Source: Cyanobacteria bacterium OH_CDB_58 (lineage in GTDB: Bacteria; Cyanobacteriota; Vampirovibrionia; Gastranaerophilales; Gastranaerophilaceae). From it: a stretch of 6,052 bases of DNA. A program made the translations under genes and the position numbers. Location: the NCBI GenBank assembly GCA_023435965.1, contig JAEZLC010000207.1, positions 1 through 6,052 on the forward strand. The letters are read 5' to 3'. How positions within the stretch are numbered: the stretch's first letter is position 1; each line of letters starts with the position of its first letter. Under the pieces are notes generated by a model. It ran no database searches. It had not been told where the DNA came from and worked only from the letters and a program-made list of their open reading frames with translations. Of the stretch, positions 5,509 through 6,052 are shown in pieces.

Positions 5509-6052
5509 ATGTTCGGATATTCAAGTTACGACTCATATTTTGGGGTTAATAATGCAGGTCCTTATAATTATGGACCGGCGATGTTTCCATCACAGATGGT
5601 TAGACCTACAGGAGTGGGAACTATTCCTGGGATAAATGCTCCGAAGAAAAACAATCATACACCTGTCAAAGTAGTAGGTGGTATGGCTGCCGGTATCGCA
5701 ACTATATTAATGTTATTAAAAGGCAAAGGCAAAATATCAAAATTAATCGGAAAACTTTTCAATAAAAAGGCCACATCAGAAGGAGCAGAAGCAGCTGTAA
5801 AAACAGGTTTGTTGACCAAGATTAAAGGCTTGTTTACCAAAAAAGCGGCTACAGAAACAACTGAAGCCGCAGGAAAAACTAAACTTTTAGATAAAATTAA
5901 GGGTTTATTTACTAAAAAAACAGCTCCGATAGAAAAAGTAAATGAAGAAGTCGTTGAGTCAACTGCAAAAGTAATGGAAGAAGGAAAAGAAGAAGCTCAA
6001 AAGAAATTCCTTGAAACCATAAAAGAAATACAATCTAAAGTAAATAATACCC
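5509..6052 (+). CDS. Unrecognised repeat-containing protein, 3' end cut off by window
   Basis: An open frame of 181 complete codons runs to the right edge with no stop. I do not recognise a family. In order it shows: residues 1-44, rich in Tyr, Gly, Asn and Pro (MFGYSSYDSYFGVNNAG at the start); a lysine-flanked hydrophobic stretch at about 53-70 (VKVVGGMAAGIATILMLL), possibly one short membrane or membrane-surface helix; three 25-residue repeats at 75-149 with core LF-x-KK at 83, 108 and 133; then a charged Glu/Lys helical tail from about 141. There is no cleavable signal peptide. If the hydrophobic stretch spans the membrane, the positive residues after it suggest the repeats stay cytoplasmic. 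Steady codon structure, the repeats and a weak ribosome site argue that it is a real gene. It is divergent from the TPR gene. A phasin-like or membrane-bending helical protein is one possible reading, unproven. Confidence 0.8.
   Translation, partial: MFGYSSYDSYFGVNNAGPYNYGPAMFPSQMVRPTGVGTIPGINAPKKNNHTPVKVVGGMAAGIATILMLLKGKGKISKLIGKLFNKKATSEGAEAAVKTGLLTKIKGLFTKKAATETTEAAGKTKLLDKIKGLFTKKTAPIEKVNEEVVESTAKVMEEGKEEAQKKFLETIKEIQSKVNNT
5731..5955 (+). repeat. Three tandem 75-bp units coding for 25-residue repeats
   Basis: Units at 5731-5805, 5806-5880 and 5881-5955 encode repeats aligned without gaps. Units 1 and 2 share 12 of 25 residues, with the best match in the second half (AEAAxKT). Units 2 and 3 share 12 of 25, with the best match in the first half (KIKGLFTKK). 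The DNA has diverged much more than the protein: in the 12-residue stretch LLTKIKGLFTKK versus LLDKIKGLFTKK, 7 of the 11 identical residues use different codons. Confidence 0.8.

Noticed and set aside
5655..5840. 61-codon minus-strand open frame
   Set aside because: It is antisense to the repeat-bearing gene starting at 5509. Its hydrophobic look mirrors the Lys- and Ala-rich codons of that gene.

Overview
The window is AT-rich, densely coded bacterial DNA with ordinary stop codons. An intact rubrerythrin and a cysteine-type lipoate-pathway octanoyltransferase (LipM) suggest a low-GC, anaerobic or microaerophilic organism. The lineage cannot be fixed from sequence alone. A Firmicutes-like or non-photosynthetic cyanobacterial (Melainabacteria-type) source would fit, and this is a guess.

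Layout, left to right. Positions 1-3005 hold three minus-strand genes, read lipM, then the catalytic M16 peptidase subunit, then a second M16-family subunit that runs off the left edge. The two M16 genes are 22 bp apart and look like the two halves of one heterodimeric protease. One has the zinc site HFLEH but has lost the Arg/Tyr pair. The other has lost the zinc histidines but keeps the Arg/Tyr pair. A 107-bp gap with a promoter-like extended -10 separates lipM from this pair. Positions 3006-3069 are a short divergent promoter region between lipM and rubrerythrin, where a symmetric TTTATA-N17-TATAAA element could serve both strands.

Rubrerythrin (plus strand, 3070-3648) meets a large minus-strand TPR-repeat protein (3649-5310) head-on. 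Their stop codons abut with no base between them. A 198-bp divergent region (5311-5508) then carries a sigma70-like promoter for the TPR gene and, on the other strand, a perfect 7-bp-arm palindrome next to a -10-like box. These precede a plus-strand gene that starts at 5509 and runs off the right edge. That last gene is unrecognised. It has a Tyr/Gly/Asn-rich N-terminus, one short hydrophobic segment, three 25-residue repeats with a core LF-x-KK, and a charged helical tail.

Functionally the window is mostly housekeeping (lipoyl cofactor assembly, peptide or protein processing, peroxide defence) plus two proteins of unknown role. I see no mobile element, CRISPR array, RNA gene or clear defence system. 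The most novel item is the repeat protein at the right edge. The clearest mechanistic item is the complementary M16 pair.
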